A stretch of DNA of 64,000 bases from G965229605 sp965229605 (GCA_965229605.1 OZ245892.1:1302001-1366000), one strand, 5' to 3'. Positions 16,310 to 24,849 are shown, counted from the stretch's first letter. Translations and numbers: made by a program. The notes: generated from the sequence alone by a model not told the origin.

Positions 16310-18442
16310 ATGTTTTCAAAGGTGATGATAGCCAATCGCGGGGAGATTGCCTGCCGGATTATCCGCACCTGCCAGCGGCTATCGATCAGGACATTGGCTG
16401 TTTATTCTGATGCCGATGAAGGGGCCTTGCATACAAGGTTGGCTGACGAGGCTTTTTATATAGGCCCATCTGCGGCCCGTGAGAGCTATCTTGATCAGGA
16501 TAGACTGATCAGAATTGCCCGGGAGCAGCAGGTGCAGGCTATTCATCCGGGCTATGGATTTTTATCCGAGAATGCTGATTTTGCGGCTGCTTGTGAGAAG
16601 GCCGGGATCACATTCATAGGCCCGCCCCCTTCGGCGATTGAGGCCATGGGCTTGAAGGATCAGGCTAAAATATTGATGGAGAAAGCGGGGGTTCCGGTTG
16701 TCCCTGGCTATCATGGAGACAATCAGGACCCGGCTTTTCTGGCAAGCGAGGCCAGCCGAATTCAATATCCTGTTTTGATCAAGGCCCGTGCGGGTGGCGG
16801 GGGAAAGGGCATGCGCAAGGTTGATGCGCCTGCTGATTTTTCACAGGCTCTGGACAGTGCCAGGCGCGAGGCTGCGGCCAGTTTTGGCGATACGCATGTT
16901 TTGCTGGAGCGCTGGATTGAAACCCCGCGCCATATCGAGGTCCAGATTTTTGCTGATCAGCAGGGCAATGTTGTTCATCTTTATGAGCGGGATTGTTCGC
17001 TGCAACGGCGTCATCAAAAAGTAATTGAAGAGGCCCCTGCCCCGGGCATTGATCCGGCAACCCGCAAGGCAATAACGACGGCAGCGATCAATGCGGCAAA
17101 AGCCATTGGCTATGTTGGCGCAGGAACCGTTGAGTTTATTGCCGAGGGCGGGGCGAAAAAACTTCATTCCCAAGGCTTCTGGTTTATGGAGATGAACACG
17201 CGCTTGCAAGTGGAGCATCCGGTGACCGAAGCAATTACCGGGATTGATCTGGTGGAGTGGCAATTACGCATCGCTGCCGGAGAATCCCTTCCCCTCAAGC
17301 AGGCTGATATTCCTTTAAACGGGGCTGCAATGGAGGCCCGAATTTATGCGGAAGACCCGGCACAGGATTTTATCCCGCAACCTGGTCACCTCACAGCTAT
17401 TGATTTCCCGGCTTCCAACGATCAAACCCTGCGCATTGACAGCGGCGTGCAAAGCGGTGACGAGATCACCCCCTATTATGACCCGATGATTGCCAAAGTC
17501 ATTGCCTCAGGGGCAACACGAACGCAGGCCCTTAACCGGCTCAGGCAGGCTCTCAGCGAAACACATATCAACGGCCTGACAACCAATCTGTCCTTCCTTC
17601 ATCGCCTGTTGGGACAAAAGGACTTTCATACGGCCACCATGGATACAGGGCTGATTGAGCGGGCTCTTGACGAATTGATTGAGCCGTCCCCTGCCTCTCC
17701 AACCATCCAGGCGGCGGCAGGTCTGCTGCTTGCCGGTGCGCTTGTAACCGAAACCACACGCACCAAAACCACACAGGCCGAAACCATGCAGGCCGAAAAC
17801 ACACAGCGCGATTCCTGGAACCAGCTGCCCGGCTTTCGTCTCTGGACAAGTGACGCTTTGCCAATATCTCTGGTTGAAAAAATTGAAGGAACTGAAAATC
17901 CGCTGACACTTTATATCTTGCCCCATATTTCATCTGGAGGCGGTCATCTGTTTGATATAACCGTCACACCAGATGCTAAACCGTTATGCGTCAAACATTT
18001 GCCCAATTATACAGCGCATGGGCATACCACGCATGAGACCAGGCAGAATGAAGCTCATAACGCAACACTTTGCCTTTCTATTGACGGGAAAATCAGCCAT
18101 CTGAATTATAGAAGAACAGATGATGAAGTGGTGATTTATCACAACGCGCAGAATTTTCTTTATCGACGTGCGGACAGACTTGACGGCGCAGATGACAGCA
18201 CCGCCGGGACAGGCGATGATGTCCGCTCATTGATGCCGGGGGCCATTCGTCTGGTGGCGGTCAAGCCCGGCGATTATGTTGAAAAAGGCGCGGTTTTAAT
18301 CGGCATGGAGGCCATGAAGATGGAACAAATTCTGGAAGCTCCGCGTGCTGGTGAAATTGACCGCGTCACGGTCAAGGTTGGCGATCAGGTTGCGGCCGGA
18401 GATGTTCTGGTGACCTTTGCCCCTTCAAAAGTTTTTTCCTGA
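16310..18442 (+). CDS. Acyl-CoA carboxylase biotin-carrying alpha subunit
   Basis: Biotin carboxylase plus biotin carrier subunit of a 3-methylcrotonyl-CoA or propionyl-CoA carboxylase. N-terminal FSKVMIANRGEIACRIIRTC, ATP-grasp loop KARAGGGGKGMRKV, ERDCSLQRRHQKVIEEAPAP and EMNTRLQVEHPVTE; the biotinyl lysine is K670 in GMEAMKMEQ. At 710 residues it is longer than most relatives, partly from a Thr/Gln/Glu-rich repeat in the BT region (TRTKTTQAETMQAENTQ). No carboxyltransferase beta subunit is adjacent, so the substrate is unresolved. An HMG-CoA lyase gene at 51.4 kb is compatible with leucine catabolism. Confidence 0.88.
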   Translation: MFSKVMIANRGEIACRIIRTCQRLSIRTLAVYSDADEGALHTRLADEAFYIGPSAARESYLDQDRLIRIAREQQVQAIHPGYGFLSENADFAAACEKAGITFIGPPPSAIEAMGLKDQAKILMEKAGVPVVPGYHGDNQDPAFLASEASRIQYPVLIKARAGGGGKGMRKVDAPADFSQALDSARREAAASFGDTHVLLERWIETPRHIEVQIFADQQGNVVHLYERDCSLQRRHQKVIEEAPAPGIDPATRKAITTAAINAAKAIGYVGAGTVEFIAEGGAKKLHSQGFWFMEMNTRLQVEHPVTEAITGIDLVEWQLRIAAGESLPLKQADIPLNGAAMEARIYAEDPAQDFIPQPGHLTAIDFPASNDQTLRIDSGVQSGDEITPYYDPMIAKVIASGATRTQALNRLRQALSETHINGLTTNLSFLHRLLGQKDFHTATMDTGLIERALDELIEPSPASPTIQAAAGLLLAGALVTETTRTKTTQAETMQAENTQRDSWNQLPGFRLWTSDALPISLVEKIEGTENPLTLYILPHISSGGGHLFDITVTPDAKPLCVKHLPNYTAHGHTTHETRQNEAHNATLCLSIDGKISHLNYRRTDDEVVIYHNAQNFLYRRADRLDGADDSTAGTGDDVRSLMPGAIRLVAVKPGDYVEKGAVLIGMEAMKMEQILEAPRAGEIDRVTVKVGDQVAAGDVLVTFAPSKVFS
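17745..17815. repeat. Short imperfect tandem repeat in the carboxylase gene
   Basis: Imperfect units of about 15 bp of the type ACCACACAGGCCGAAA recur, encoding a Thr/Gln/Glu-rich stretch in the linker before the biotin domain. The array keeps frame because unit lengths are multiples of three. Confidence 0.6.
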
Positions 18443-18482
18443 TCTTGACGATTCCTGATCAATCCTCCCTGCGCTATTCCTT

Positions 18483-19643
18483 ATGCCCTTCCGTCTCCTT
18501 GTTCTGTTAACCCTTCTGGCCGCCAGCGGCCCGCTGGCCACCGATCTCTACCTGCCTTCACTGCCCATTCTGCGCACAGATTTAAACGCAGATGTCTTTT
18601 ATATTCAATTAACCCTGACCAGTTTTTTGCTGGTTTTTGCGCTGGCACAAATCCTCTATGGGCCATTCAGTGATCGGTTCGGGCGGCGTCCGGCAATGAT
18701 CTCTGGCATTTTTCTGTTCTTTCTGGGAACAATCATCTGCACCTTTTCTTCCTCAATTTATATCCTGATTTTTGGCCGGATTGTTCAGGCCTTGGGGGCT
18801 TGTGCCGGGCCCGTTATTATTCGGGCAATGGTGCGTGACAGCTACCCGCCAGACCGCTCGCGCGCTGTTTTGGGAAGCATCGCCTCGGCCATGGCGGTCG
18901 CCCCGATCATTGGTCCGGTGATCGGGGGCTTCTTAACCCATGAATTTGGCTGGCAGGCCTGTTTCGCTTTTCTGACCGTTTTAACAGGTTCTATGCTGAT
19001 CTGGGGATATGGGCAACTGCCTGAAACCAACCAGAACCGGACAAGCCAACTTGGATTGCGCCTGTTTGTCAGAAATTTTGCCGATATGCTGCGCAACCGC
19101 ATCTATATCGGATATTTAATCTGTGGCGCATCCATTTATACAGGCCTTTTCGCCTTTATTTCCGGCTCATCGTTTGTGTTTGTGGAGCTGCTTCACCTCT
19201 CGCCCTTCCAGTTCGGCTTTTGCTTTGCCGCAGCCGTTGTCGGATTTATGATCGGCGCACAAGCTGCCGCCCGCCTGCCCTGGTCTAACCCCAAAACCGC
19301 AGGCGTCGGGGCGGCAATATGTTTTGTCTCTGGCATGGCGCAGCTGATTTTTTTGCAAAGCGGGCTCTTGTCTGTTGCCTCTTTGCTGGGCCCAATGATC
19401 ATTTATATGATCGGCTTTGGCCTGGCCGCTCCAAGCTGTCAGGCCGGGGCGCTGGAAGATTATCCGGAACGCGCCGGGGCTGCATCAGCCCTTTTCGGAC
19501 TCTTTTATTACGGTGTCGCCGCGATTGCCGGGCTTTATATCGGCCATAGCTATCAAGACAGTGCCTTTCCTATGGTCGCCCTGATTGCCGCCAGCGGCAC
19601 AATCTCTGTGATCGGCTGGCTGCGCTTCCTTTCCCGCCCATAA
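18483..19643 (+). CDS. Bcr/CflA-type MFS drug exporter
   Basis: 386-residue major facilitator with about 12 hydrophobic segments. The N-terminus (LLAASGPLATDLYLPSLPIL) and the loop ILYGPFSDRFGRRP (MFS motif A) are hallmarks of the Bcr/CflA multidrug-resistance subfamily, as are FGRIVQALGACAGPVIIRAM and ASAMAVAPIIGPVIGGFL (motif C-like). Predicted proton-coupled efflux across the inner membrane; substrate unknown. The gene ends immediately before a bidirectional terminator shared with the oppositely directed tracrRNA. Confidence 0.88.
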   Translation: MPFRLLVLLTLLAASGPLATDLYLPSLPILRTDLNADVFYIQLTLTSFLLVFALAQILYGPFSDRFGRRPAMISGIFLFFLGTIICTFSSSIYILIFGRIVQALGACAGPVIIRAMVRDSYPPDRSRAVLGSIASAMAVAPIIGPVIGGFLTHEFGWQACFAFLTVLTGSMLIWGYGQLPETNQNRTSQLGLRLFVRNFADMLRNRIYIGYLICGASIYTGLFAFISGSSFVFVELLHLSPFQFGFCFAAAVVGFMIGAQAAARLPWSNPKTAGVGAAICFVSGMAQLIFLQSGLLSVASLLGPMIIYMIGFGLAAPSCQAGALEDYPERAGAASALFGLFYYGVAAIAGLYIGHSYQDSAFPMVALIAASGTISVIGWLRFLSRP

Positions 19644-19644
19644 C

Positions 19645-19815
19645 AAAAACTGCTGCTGCGCAGGCAGCAACAGTTTTTAAGTTTGGGCACATGCTCTTTG
19701 GGATGCCCAGCCCGCACGAAGAGAGCAATTTACTACGGAAAGGCGCGTTTAAAAAGCCTCGCATGATCGCGACCAAGATAAAAGCACCAAGAACGCTTTC
19801 TTCCTTATCTGCTAG
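19645..19815 (-). ncRNA. Predicted tracrRNA of the type II-C system
   Basis: About 170 nt, transcribed away from cas9. Its 5' end (19814-19794) reads TAGCAGATAAGGAAGAAAGC plus G and pairs with the 3' half of the CRISPR repeat (crRNA sense) at 19 of 21 positions. A second element, CCGTAGT (19738-19732), pairs with the first seven repeat bases GCTGCGG, allowing two G-U pairs. Then follow AAATTG and a nexus-like stem (TGCTCT/AGAGCA) enclosing GTGCGGGCTGGGCATCCC, which closely resembles my recollection of the Parvibaculum tracrRNA. The 3' end is the terminator at 19646-19678. The two anti-repeat parts are separated by 55 nt. Confidence 0.85.
19646..19678. terminator. Bidirectional intrinsic terminator
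   Basis: Inverted repeat AAAACTG-C-TGCTGC, loop GCAG, then GCAGCA-A-CAGTTTT, with T tracts on both strands. On the plus strand it can end the MFS transcript (stop codon 19641-19643). On the minus strand it ends the tracrRNA, giving a final TTTTT at 19649-19645. Confidence 0.85.
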
Positions 19816-19820
19816 TATTG

Positions 19821-19849
19821 TTTTTAATTTTGCTCTTGCTTTTCGTCAA
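19821..19849 (-). promoter_or_regulatory. Predicted tracrRNA promoter
   Basis: On the minus strand TTGACG (-35, plus positions 19849-19844) and TAAAAA (-10, 19826-19821) are separated by exactly 17 nt. A start about 7 nt downstream falls at 19814, the first base of the anti-repeat. The promoter points away from cas9, whose own AGGAAAGG ribosome-binding site ends shortly before 19920. Confidence 0.7.
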
Positions 19850-19919
19850 GAAGTTAATTTTAAATTAGACGCGTTTTAATTGATCAAGTAAATTTTCTCT
19901 ATTCAGGAAAGGTTCTCCA

Positions 19920-22900
19920 ATGGCCATCGTCTATAGTTTTGATCTGGGCACGACTTCAATCGGGTGGGCAGTTTTGCAGGGCAGCGCGGAGGGTGAAACG
20001 CCGTCCTCAATTATTCCTGATCGTATCATCAACAGCGGTGTTCGTATTTTCCCGGAAACCCGCGATCAGAAGACCAAGGTTTTATTTAACCAGGAGCGTC
20101 GAAATGCGCGTATGGTTCGCCGCCAGACAAGACGGCGCAGAGAGCGCAAGAAGCAGCTGCGCGGTTATTTAGCCGATCAAGGCCTTCTTCCTCGCTATTC
20201 GGCGACAAACGCAAGTGAGTGGGAACAGGTGATGAGTCGCAACAACAGCTGGGAGCTACGGGCAAAGGCATTGCACAGTTCTTTATCGTCTTATGAGCTG
20301 GGTCAAGTTCTTTACCATATTGCGACACGTCGACAGTTTCGGGGTCGAGATGATCAGGTGATCTCGATGGATGAAAAAGAATTGCAGAAGCAAGAGGAGA
20401 AAGAGGAAAGCGGGACGAAAACAGCAGAAAAGCGCAAGAATTTGTTGCAGGCTGTAGCAGAGAATAATGAAACGCTTGGCAGTCATTTGGCGAAGCTTTC
20501 TTCTTATGAGACCAAGCGCAATAAATATGCGACGCGAGCTTTGGTTGAGGACGAGTTTAACCGGATCATAGAGGCACAAGAGCCTCATCATTCCATTTTA
20601 AAGTCAATCCGGGGTGATTTGGAGGATATTATCTTTGCGCAAAAGCCGGTTTTTTGGCGGTTTAGCACGCTGGGAGAGTGTGAGTGGTGTCCGGAATCAA
20701 AAAAACCGGCCCAGAAAGGCTCCTGGCTGGCCTGTCAAAAGCGGATGCTGGAGAAACTCAACAATCTTAAGATTGCCGAAGGCAATTTCCCTCCGCTGGA
20801 GTCTGATGAAAAAACACTGGTAATCAATAAATTACAAACACAGAATAGCATTACATTTGGCGCGCTTCGTAAATTGCTGGGTTTGCCAAAGACCATAAAG
20901 TTCAATCTTGAAGTGAATGGAGAGAAGACTATTCCGGGCAATCCGGTTGAAGCCAGTTTGCACAAAGCCTTTGGCGAACAGTGGCAAGACCACCCACAAA
21001 AACAGGTGCTGCGTGATAAGCTCCATCATTATTTGTTTGAGGTAAATTATCATGAAATTTGTAAGCCGGGCACAGACGAAATACAGCGTATTGTTATTCG
21101 CCGGGAGCAGGAGCGTATAGAGGAACGCGGCAAGATGATTTCACGTCTTATCGAAGAACATGCACTGTCAGAGGATCAGGCCAAACACCTGCTGGAAATC
21201 AAGCTGCAAACAGGATGGGAGCCTTTTTCGGAAGAAGCCTTGCAGATTTTCTTGCCCGAACTGGAAAGCGGGAAGGTTTTTAGCCGTTTGTTGAACGAGC
21301 CAGTCTTTGAAGAATGGCGCAAAGAGATGTTTCCCAACCGGAAAAGACCAACCGGGGAGCTTCATGACCAGCTTCCAAGCCCGAACCAGAAAAAGCAGGG
21401 GAAAGAAGAAACCAGATATCTGCAAAATTTACGCAATCCGACCCTGCAACGCTGCTTGAATGAATTGCGTAAAGTGACCAATAATTTAATCCGCCAGTAT
21501 GGAAAGCCGAATTTAATCCGGATGGAGGTCACCCGCGATCTGGCTTTATCCAAAAAGGCCAAAGCGGATTTGGAAAAAGCCCAGACAAAACAGAGAAACG
21601 CCCGGAATAAAGCGAAAGAGATACTTGAAGAAAAAAGTATCCCGGCCAACCATGACACCATTGAAAAATATTTGCTGGCTGAAGAATGTGGATGGATATG
21701 TCCTTATTCGGGCGCATCGATTTCACATAATGACCTGTTTATTGAAAATCAGTTTCAGGTTGAACATATCTATCCACGCTCACGAACCCTGGATGATTCC
21801 TTTAAAAATAAGACCTTATGCCGCAGTGACCTCAACCGCGAAAAGGGTGATCGCACGCCTTATGAGGCCTTTCATCATAGAGAAGAATTTTATGCGCAGA
21901 TGATCAAGCGGGTTAAAGATATGGTTGGCAAAAAAGACGGCATGCATAAAGAAAAGCTGAAACGCTTTCTGGCAGAAGAAATCCCCGACGATTTTACCAA
22001 CCGTCATTTGACGGATACAGGCTATATCACCCGACAAGCGCGCGATTATCTCAAGCGTCTCAGGCCGGATCAGGGCATAGATTCTCCTGTTCGTGTGCAA
22101 ACCTACTCAGGGAAAATCACCGGGGAATTGCGCCGTTTATGGGGGCTTAACGAGATTTTATCGGGGAGCGACAAGAAAACACGTGATGATCATCGCCATC
22201 ATGCTCTGGATGCTATCGTTATAGGCTGTATGACTCCTGGCTTGGAAAATCAGCTTAGCCGATATCATCATAAAATGGATGATATCCATGCCAGACGTCC
22301 GCATTTTGGTCCTCCATGGTCTGATTTCAGACAATCAGTCGAGGAAAGCCTTAACCAGATTATTGTTTCGCATAAAGTTCGCAAGAAATTGTCTGGCGCA
22401 ATTCACGAAGGCACCTATTTTGGCAAAACCCAGAAAAGTGAAGGCGATTATCACTATTATGTGGTCCGTAAACCTGTCGAGGGCCTTACAGATGGCGAAA
22501 TCAACCGGATACGCGATGACCGGATCAGAGAAATCATTGAGGAATATATTAAGAATAATGGTGCCGGGAGTTTAAAAAAGGTTGAAGAGATAGGATACCC
22601 GCGCTTGCCAAGCCAGAAAGACCGCCATGAGCCTGAAATCCGCAAGGTACGCATCCTGGAGAAAGCCCAGCCAAAGACGATGATGGAGGCTGCCTCTAGC
22701 TGGGTGAAAACCGGGAACACACACCATATTTCAATTTATCGCCTGCCAAATGGAAAAGGAGTCTATGAAGTTGTATCGCTTCTGGAGGCAAGGAAACGAC
22801 TGGCGAGCAAACAACCGATTGTCAATAAAACGCATCCTGAACATGGTGGGGAACTGATAATGTCGCTCAGCAAAGGCGATCTTGTCTTTTTCCCGGAGGG

Positions 22901-23081
22901 GGAAAAGGATGAGCATTACTTTAAACTTTTGACATGCAGTCAGGAGGGGCAAATGTTTTTCGCAAAACATAATGACGCGAAAGACCGTAGAAGTGTAAGC
23001 AAAATGCCATCAAGCCTTATTGAAGCAAATGCCCAGAAATTATCCATTGATCCGATTGGGCGAATACGAAAAGCAAAATAA
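19920..23081 (+). CDS. cas9: Type II-C CRISPR effector nuclease Cas9
   Basis: RNA-guided DNA endonuclease of 1053 residues, the compact II-C size; no csn2 or cas4 accompanies it. RuvC-I FDLGTTSIGWAV with D8; Arg-rich bridge helix about 60-85 (ARMVRRQTRRRRERKKQLRG); a possible metal knuckle C254/C257 with C272; RuvC-II IRMEVTRDLAL with E536; HNH centred on FQVEHIYPRSRTLDDSF with H616 and N639, framed by C594 and C634; RuvC-III DDHRHHALDAIV with H761 and D764. All catalytic positions expected for both nuclease domains are present. The C-terminal 250 residues would be the PAM-interacting domain. AGGAAAGG precedes the ATG. Nothing suggests decay. Confidence 0.96.
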   Translation: MAIVYSFDLGTTSIGWAVLQGSAEGETPSSIIPDRIINSGVRIFPETRDQKTKVLFNQERRNARMVRRQTRRRRERKKQLRGYLADQGLLPRYSATNASEWEQVMSRNNSWELRAKALHSSLSSYELGQVLYHIATRRQFRGRDDQVISMDEKELQKQEEKEESGTKTAEKRKNLLQAVAENNETLGSHLAKLSSYETKRNKYATRALVEDEFNRIIEAQEPHHSILKSIRGDLEDIIFAQKPVFWRFSTLGECEWCPESKKPAQKGSWLACQKRMLEKLNNLKIAEGNFPPLESDEKTLVINKLQTQNSITFGALRKLLGLPKTIKFNLEVNGEKTIPGNPVEASLHKAFGEQWQDHPQKQVLRDKLHHYLFEVNYHEICKPGTDEIQRIVIRREQERIEERGKMISRLIEEHALSEDQAKHLLEIKLQTGWEPFSEEALQIFLPELESGKVFSRLLNEPVFEEWRKEMFPNRKRPTGELHDQLPSPNQKKQGKEETRYLQNLRNPTLQRCLNELRKVTNNLIRQYGKPNLIRMEVTRDLALSKKAKADLEKAQTKQRNARNKAKEILEEKSIPANHDTIEKYLLAEECGWICPYSGASISHNDLFIENQFQVEHIYPRSRTLDDSFKNKTLCRSDLNREKGDRTPYEAFHHREEFYAQMIKRVKDMVGKKDGMHKEKLKRFLAEEIPDDFTNRHLTDTGYITRQARDYLKRLRPDQGIDSPVRVQTYSGKITGELRRLWGLNEILSGSDKKTRDDHRHHALDAIVIGCMTPGLENQLSRYHHKMDDIHARRPHFGPPWSDFRQSVEESLNQIIVSHKVRKKLSGAIHEGTYFGKTQKSEGDYHYYVVRKPVEGLTDGEINRIRDDRIREIIEEYIKNNGAGSLKKVEEIGYPRLPSQKDRHEPEIRKVRILEKAQPKTMMEAASSWVKTGNTHHISIYRLPNGKGVYEVVSLLEARKRLASKQPIVNKTHPEHGGELIMSLSKGDLVFFPEGEKDEHYFKLLTCSQEGQMFFAKHNDAKDRRSVSKMPSSLIEANAQKLSIDPIGRIRKAK

Positions 23082-23696
23082 AGATGGCAGAATAGGGATG
23101 GCAGAATGGGATGTTAGGCAAAACCATTGAAATCGCAACGCCGGGTGCGCGGCTGTCAGTCAAGCATCAGCAGCTGGTTATTCAACGCCCTGAAAGTGAA
23201 AGTGCCAGTGTTCCGCTTGAGGATATCGGGCTACTTATTCTGGATAATACGCAATGCAGCCTGACACACTCTGTCTTGACCGGCGTGCTTGAAGCGGGAG
23301 CGGTTATTATGGCGAGTGACAAGTCTCATCTTCCACTGGGTCTTATGCTGCCGCTTAATCGATATCATGGCGTTGCAGCCAGACAAATTGCTCAGGCGGA
23401 AGCAGGTCTGCCTTTGAAAAAGCGCTTATGGCAGCAACTTGTGAAAAACAAGATTGCTGGTCAGGCCCGCGTATTGAAGTATTTTCACCAATCTGATAGT
23501 GGATCAGGGTCAGGACCCATAAAATTGATCCATTCTGTTGGTCAAGAAAGGTAAAGATACTATGAAAACAAGCGAAAGCATAGTTTAGCTACGGTGAGCT
23601 TGTTTGAAGCCGTAGATTTGCCTTTATTGACCAACCTTGTAAAGGCGCGGCAAATTTTTGCATCTGAACTTTCAAACCGCTTGCGATTAGCGATGG

Positions 23697-23773
23697 CTAG
23701 TGCACCGTTTCACTGATTTTCCGTCTCTTGCGGCTAGTCCGTTTGAAAATCAGTGAAACATAAGGTGCACTAG
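23697..23773. repeat. 77-bp CTAG-bounded palindromic element A
   Basis: Starts CTAGTGCACC and ends GGTGCACTAG. The arms continue GTTTCACTGATTTTC on the left and its exact complement on the right, with ATAA added in the right arm. The loop is about 23 nt and contains CTTGCGGCTAGTCCG. It is inserted at the single CTAG of the TIR element; copy 1 has GATGGCTAGTCGC uninterrupted (minus strand). Confidence 0.8.
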
Positions 23774-23785
23774 CAAACTAACTTG

Positions 23786-23863
23786 CTAGTACTGCTTAAT
23801 TTCAATAATTTGCTTATCGTAACTTGCGGACAGATTCGGCAAATTATTGAAATGCAGTACTAG
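23786..23863. repeat. 78-bp CTAG-bounded palindromic element B
   Basis: Starts CTAGTACTGC and ends GCAGTACTAG. The arms are ATTTCAATAATTTGC and its complement, with TTA added in the left arm. The loop contains CTTGCGGACAGATTCG, similar to the loop of element A. The 12 bp between A and B, with their CTAGs, form a third mini-palindrome (CTAGCAA, ACTAAC, TTGCTAG). Confidence 0.8.
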
Positions 23864-24477
23864 TCGCTGCGCGCTTTTCAAGCCCATCTATCAAAAATTT
23901 GACACGCGCAGAATGAATAAATCTTATGGGTCTTGACCCTAACTATTCTGGCCAGCAAAGTCCGCTCAGGTGATCCTGATAATATTGAAGCCTGGGCTGC
24001 CCAGAAATACTGGCCCGCTCTTCTGGGCAAAAGCTTCCGCCGTGACCAGACGGCAGATGGCATTAACAGTCTGCTGAATTATGGCTATGCGGTGGTCCGG
24101 GCAACCTGTGCGCGCTATCTGGTCGCCAGCGGGATGAATCCTGCGCTTGGCGTGTTTCATAAACATCGGGCCAATCCATTTTGCCTTGCAGATGATCTGG
24201 TCGAACCTTTCCGTCCGCTTGTCGATTGGCAAGTTATGAAAATTGCTATCGAACAGGAAGATCATTCAGAAATTCTGTCTTTGAACAATCGCCCAACCCG
24301 TGCGCGTTTGCTTGGTTTGCTTAACGAGGTTATCACGCTGGGAAAACGGAATTGGCCAATAGCCTTGGCAATCGAGGTTTCAGCCGCCACCCTTGCAAGA
24401 GCCTTGTCAGGAGACGGCGAGGCAACGCTTCCCCTGCCCCAAAGCTTGCCCCTTGATGCCCCTTCTGGCAATACAAC

Positions 24478-24849
24478 ATGACCAATAAGGCCGAGGCCGA
24501 AGCATGGAAAAAAGTACGCAATTATCCCTGGAGTTGGCGTAGCATGTGGGTGATCGCAATGTTCGATTTGCCAACCGACACCCCTGCCATGCGCCGTGAT
24601 TATAGCCGGTTTCGCAAGGACTTATTGAAAGACGGATTTGTCATGATGCAATATTCGGTCTATATTCGCCATTGCGCATCATTGGAAAATGCACGGATAC
24701 ATGAAGACCGTATGTCGGCGTGTATTCCGCCTGAAGGTGAGGTCCGCTTTTTAATCATTACGGATAAACAATATGAACGGATTCGTGTTTTTTATGGGAA
24801 AAAACGGAAACCTGTCGCGCCCTCCCCGGTTCAGCTGGAACTTTTTTAA
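24478..24849 (+). CDS. cas2: CRISPR adaptation protein Cas2
   Basis: Cas2 forms the Cas1-Cas2 integration complex. 123 residues with the ferredoxin-like core: beta-1 MWVIAMFDLPTDT with the conserved D30, then RRDYSRFRKDLLKDGF, MMQYSVYIRHC, and VRFLIITDKQYERIRVF. The first 20 residues are an N-terminal extension common in type II Cas2. The ATG overlaps the cas1 stop (ATGA). Cas2 itself looks intact, but its partner is broken. The array starts 51 bp downstream of its stop. Confidence 0.93.
   Translation: MTNKAEAEAWKKVRNYPWSWRSMWVIAMFDLPTDTPAMRRDYSRFRKDLLKDGFVMMQYSVYIRHCASLENARIHEDRMSACIPPEGEVRFLIITDKQYERIRVFYGKKRKPVAPSPVQLELF

Larger units (their letters stand above)
23507..23939. mobile_element. 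433-bp TIR element (MITE-like), copy 2, inside cas1
   Basis: Same family as the element at 12551 but inverted. The left end is GGGTCAGGACCCATAAAATT and continues to CATTCTG; the right end, reverse complemented, is GGGTCAAGACCCATAAGATT and continues to CATTCTG. Flanks are CA (23505-23506) and TA (23940-23941), an imperfect TA duplication. It has no ORF. It is larger than copy 1 because of a block of CTAG-bounded palindromes at 23697-23863; outside this block it aligns with copy 1 along its length, save one short duplication in copy 1. It was presumably mobilised in trans. Confidence 0.92.
23111..24481 (+). pseudogene. cas1: CRISPR integrase Cas1, split by a 433-bp element
   Basis: Cas1 captures spacers together with Cas2. 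The 5' part (23111-23506) encodes 132 residues from MLGKTIEIATPGARLS to LKYFHQSDSGS; the 3' part (23942-24481) encodes 179 residues beginning TILASKVRSGDPDNIEAWAA. Between them lies the TIR element 23507-23939 plus TA. Joining 23506 to 23942 restores one frame of 311 codons plus stop. The catalytic Glu (in DPDNIEAWAA), His and Asp (in GVFHKHRANPFCLADD) all lie in the 3' part, which lacks a good start of its own. As it stands the 5' ORF runs 15 codons into the element and stops at 23554. The 3' end overlaps cas2 by 4 bp. Confidence 0.93.

Noticed and set aside
23507..23939. Interpretation of the cas1 insertion as a self-splicing intron
   Set aside because: The same sequence occurs in a non-coding gap with perfect TIRs and TA flanks, so a DNA element is the simpler explanation.
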